This document shows positions 63,167 through 64,000 of a DNA stretch of 64,000 nt, in pieces. The stretch is taken from NCBI RefSeq assembly GCF_001894885.1, contig NZ_BCXB01000025.1, forward strand, positions 1-64,000, written 5' to 3'. The position numbers and the translations under genes were made by a program. A model generated the notes under the pieces. The model saw only the letters and a list, made by a program, of their open reading frames with translations. It was not told where the DNA came from and searched no databases. Within the stretch, counting starts at the first letter, position 1. The number at the start of each line of letters is the position of its first letter. Origin of the DNA: Rhodococcus marinonascens NBRC 14363. GTDB lineage: Bacteria; Actinomycetota; Actinomycetes; Mycobacteriales; Mycobacteriaceae.

Positions 63167-63272
63167 TCGCCTTGCGCTGCGGTCGCCTTGCGCTGCGGTC
63201 GCCGTACGCCTCGGTCGCCGTACGCCTCGGTCGGCTGACGCTGTGGTTGGCTGACGCTGTGGTTGGATGACG
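63167..63272. repeat. Six and a half 16-bp tandem units
   Basis: Units start at 63167, 63183, 63199, 63215, 63231 and 63247, with a partial unit at 63263, all exactly 16 bases. They occur as pairs. Two are TCGCCTTGCGCTGCGG, two TCGCCGTACGCCTCGG, and two [TC]-variant units ending GGCTGACGCTGTGG, suggesting successive duplications of one ancestral unit. The array ends directly before the YdcF-like start codon. Confidence 0.9.
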
Positions 63273-63274
63273 GC

Positions 63275-63937
63275 ATGGAACGACGGGCGATCCGCCGGCT
63301 GATCGGCGCTGGTGCAGGACTCGTCGCGCTCGTGGGCCTGGTCGTGGCGGCCGCGACGGTGTGGACGTCGCGTGAGGCGTCCGGTCACGTCTATGACGTC
63401 GACGACTCGCCCGCTGCCCCCGTGGTGATCGTGCTCGGAACGCAGGTACGCGACGGTAAACCCGGGGAGTACCTGACGGGTCGCCTCGATGTTGCGCTGC
63501 AACTTCTCCAGGACGGCCGCGCGGGGTCGGCGCTGGTCTCGGGGGACGGGGCGGGTAGGTCCGGCGACGAGATCGCGGCTATGACAAAGTACCTGGTCGA
63601 AAGGGGGATCGACCCAGATCGGATCGTCGGCGATCCGTACGGCCTCGACACTTATGACACTTGCACCCGCGCGGCCCATACGTACGGTGTGACCAAGGCG
63701 CTGATTGTCACACAGGCCTTCCACGTGCCACGAGCGGTGGCGCTGTGCCGAGGCGTCGGGATCGACGCGGACGGCGTCGCCGCCGAGTGTGACTGCAGCA
63801 CGATCACGATGGCCCGGAACACCGTGCGTGAATCGCTGGCCCGCCCGAAAGCCATCCTCGACCTCCTGTCCGGGCGGGACCCCGTCGTGGTTTCCGAGCC
63901 CGTCGATGCGCTCGGCAAGTCTCTCGTAGAGGGCTGA
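63275..63937 (+). CDS. YdcF/SanA-like (DUF218) membrane-anchored protein
   Basis: A 220-residue protein with one N-terminal membrane anchor (IGAGAGLVALVGLVVAAATV) and an extracytoplasmic DUF218 domain. Conserved blocks are VIVLGTQVRDGKPGEYLTGR, ALVSGDGAGRSGDEIAAM, MTKYLVERGIDPDRIVGDPY and VTQAFHVPRAVALCRGVGID. SanA/ElyC relatives affect envelope integrity and peptidoglycan precursor or vancomycin sensitivity in other bacteria. A TTG at 63263 could extend the frame, but it lies in the repeat, so ATG 63275 is preferred. Its promoter region is essentially the tandem repeat. Confidence 0.85.
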   Translation: MERRAIRRLIGAGAGLVALVGLVVAAATVWTSREASGHVYDVDDSPAAPVVIVLGTQVRDGKPGEYLTGRLDVALQLLQDGRAGSALVSGDGAGRSGDEIAAMTKYLVERGIDPDRIVGDPYGLDTYDTCTRAAHTYGVTKALIVTQAFHVPRAVALCRGVGIDADGVAAECDCSTITMARNTVRESLARPKAILDLLSGRDPVVVSEPVDALGKSLVEG

Positions 63938-64000
63938 CCCCGATCTCGCCCAGTGCCGAAGGCGAACTCGGTAGGCTTCTGCCTGACGGTGAGCGGAGGC

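Noticed and set aside
63167-63272. The 16-bp repeat as a CRISPR array
   Set aside because: Units are contiguous with no spacers, are not uniform, and no cas genes are present. No CRISPR array was found anywhere in the window.

Overview
The window is high-GC DNA from an actinobacterium of the Rhodococcus/Nocardia/Mycobacterium group. The pointers are F420-type luciferase-like enzymes, remnants of steroid catabolism (KshA, HsaA), an NDMA-dependent alcohol dehydrogenase, IclR-controlled 4-hydroxybenzoate catabolism, frequent GTG starts, ATGA/GTGA gene overlaps and Tat or lipoprotein exports. The assignment is inferred from gene content, not from a marker gene.

Layout. 0-4.7 kb: the 3' end of a TIGR01777 epimerase-like gene, a frameshifted YjbR-type gene, an aldo/keto reductase, an alcohol dehydrogenase scrap, a doubly frameshifted SMP-30 gene and an IclR regulator. 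4.8-8.4 kb: an aromatic-acid MFS transporter, a divergent IclR regulator and pobA. 8.5-12.3 kb: a translationally coupled acyl-CoA dehydrogenase, phosphotransferase and SDR operon, divergent from a TetR gene with a clear operator. 12.6-14.7 kb: an ABC-2 exporter with its own XRE regulator. 14.8-17.6 kb: two uncharacterised proteins and a small PLDc_N membrane protein. 17.7-23.1 kb: DUF4132 and TetR debris, then a phosphonate-type operon phnD-phnC-phnE-lysR-phnA in which phnA carries an internal deletion. 23.3-29.4 kb: M13 peptidase, DapB-like oxidoreductase, HAD hydrolase, a small ANTAR protein and the NDMA-type alcohol dehydrogenase. 29.4-34.6 kb: one luciferase-like monooxygenase followed by four near-identical tandem F420-type enzymes, the last with a stop codon. 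34.7-40.5 kb: broken Baeyer-Villiger monooxygenase, kshA, hsaA and phospholipase C genes around an intact SnoaL-like/SDR pair. 40.6-46.3 kb: amino acid permease, PQQ-type sugar dehydrogenase, PLP amino acid deaminase divergent from RidA, and a PPOX protein. 46.4-53.8 kb: a Ter-type stress locus (DUF475, TerD, and a coupled HpcH/PRTase/StiP/HAD operon ending in degenerate TerD genes). 54.3-58.3 kb: three Ig-like secreted paralogues (one broken) and another secreted protein. 58.3-60.6 kb: an insertion-sequence graveyard (IS3, IS30, IS630). 60.7-64 kb: an F420-type enzyme, a GYD protein, a broken DUF72 gene, a hypothetical gene, a 16-bp tandem repeat and a YdcF/SanA-like gene.

Two themes stand out. 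The first is duplication: the LLM array, the Ig-like paralogues, and duplicated TetR/phnA pieces at 11.7-12.4 kb and 18.4-19.7 kb. The second is decay: about fifteen genes are frameshifted, truncated or interrupted. Some breaks are single-base indels that could be sequencing errors. Others involve clear deletions or fusions and cannot be explained that way. The most functionally intriguing intact unit is the Ter-associated four-gene operon at 48.5-52.9 kb.
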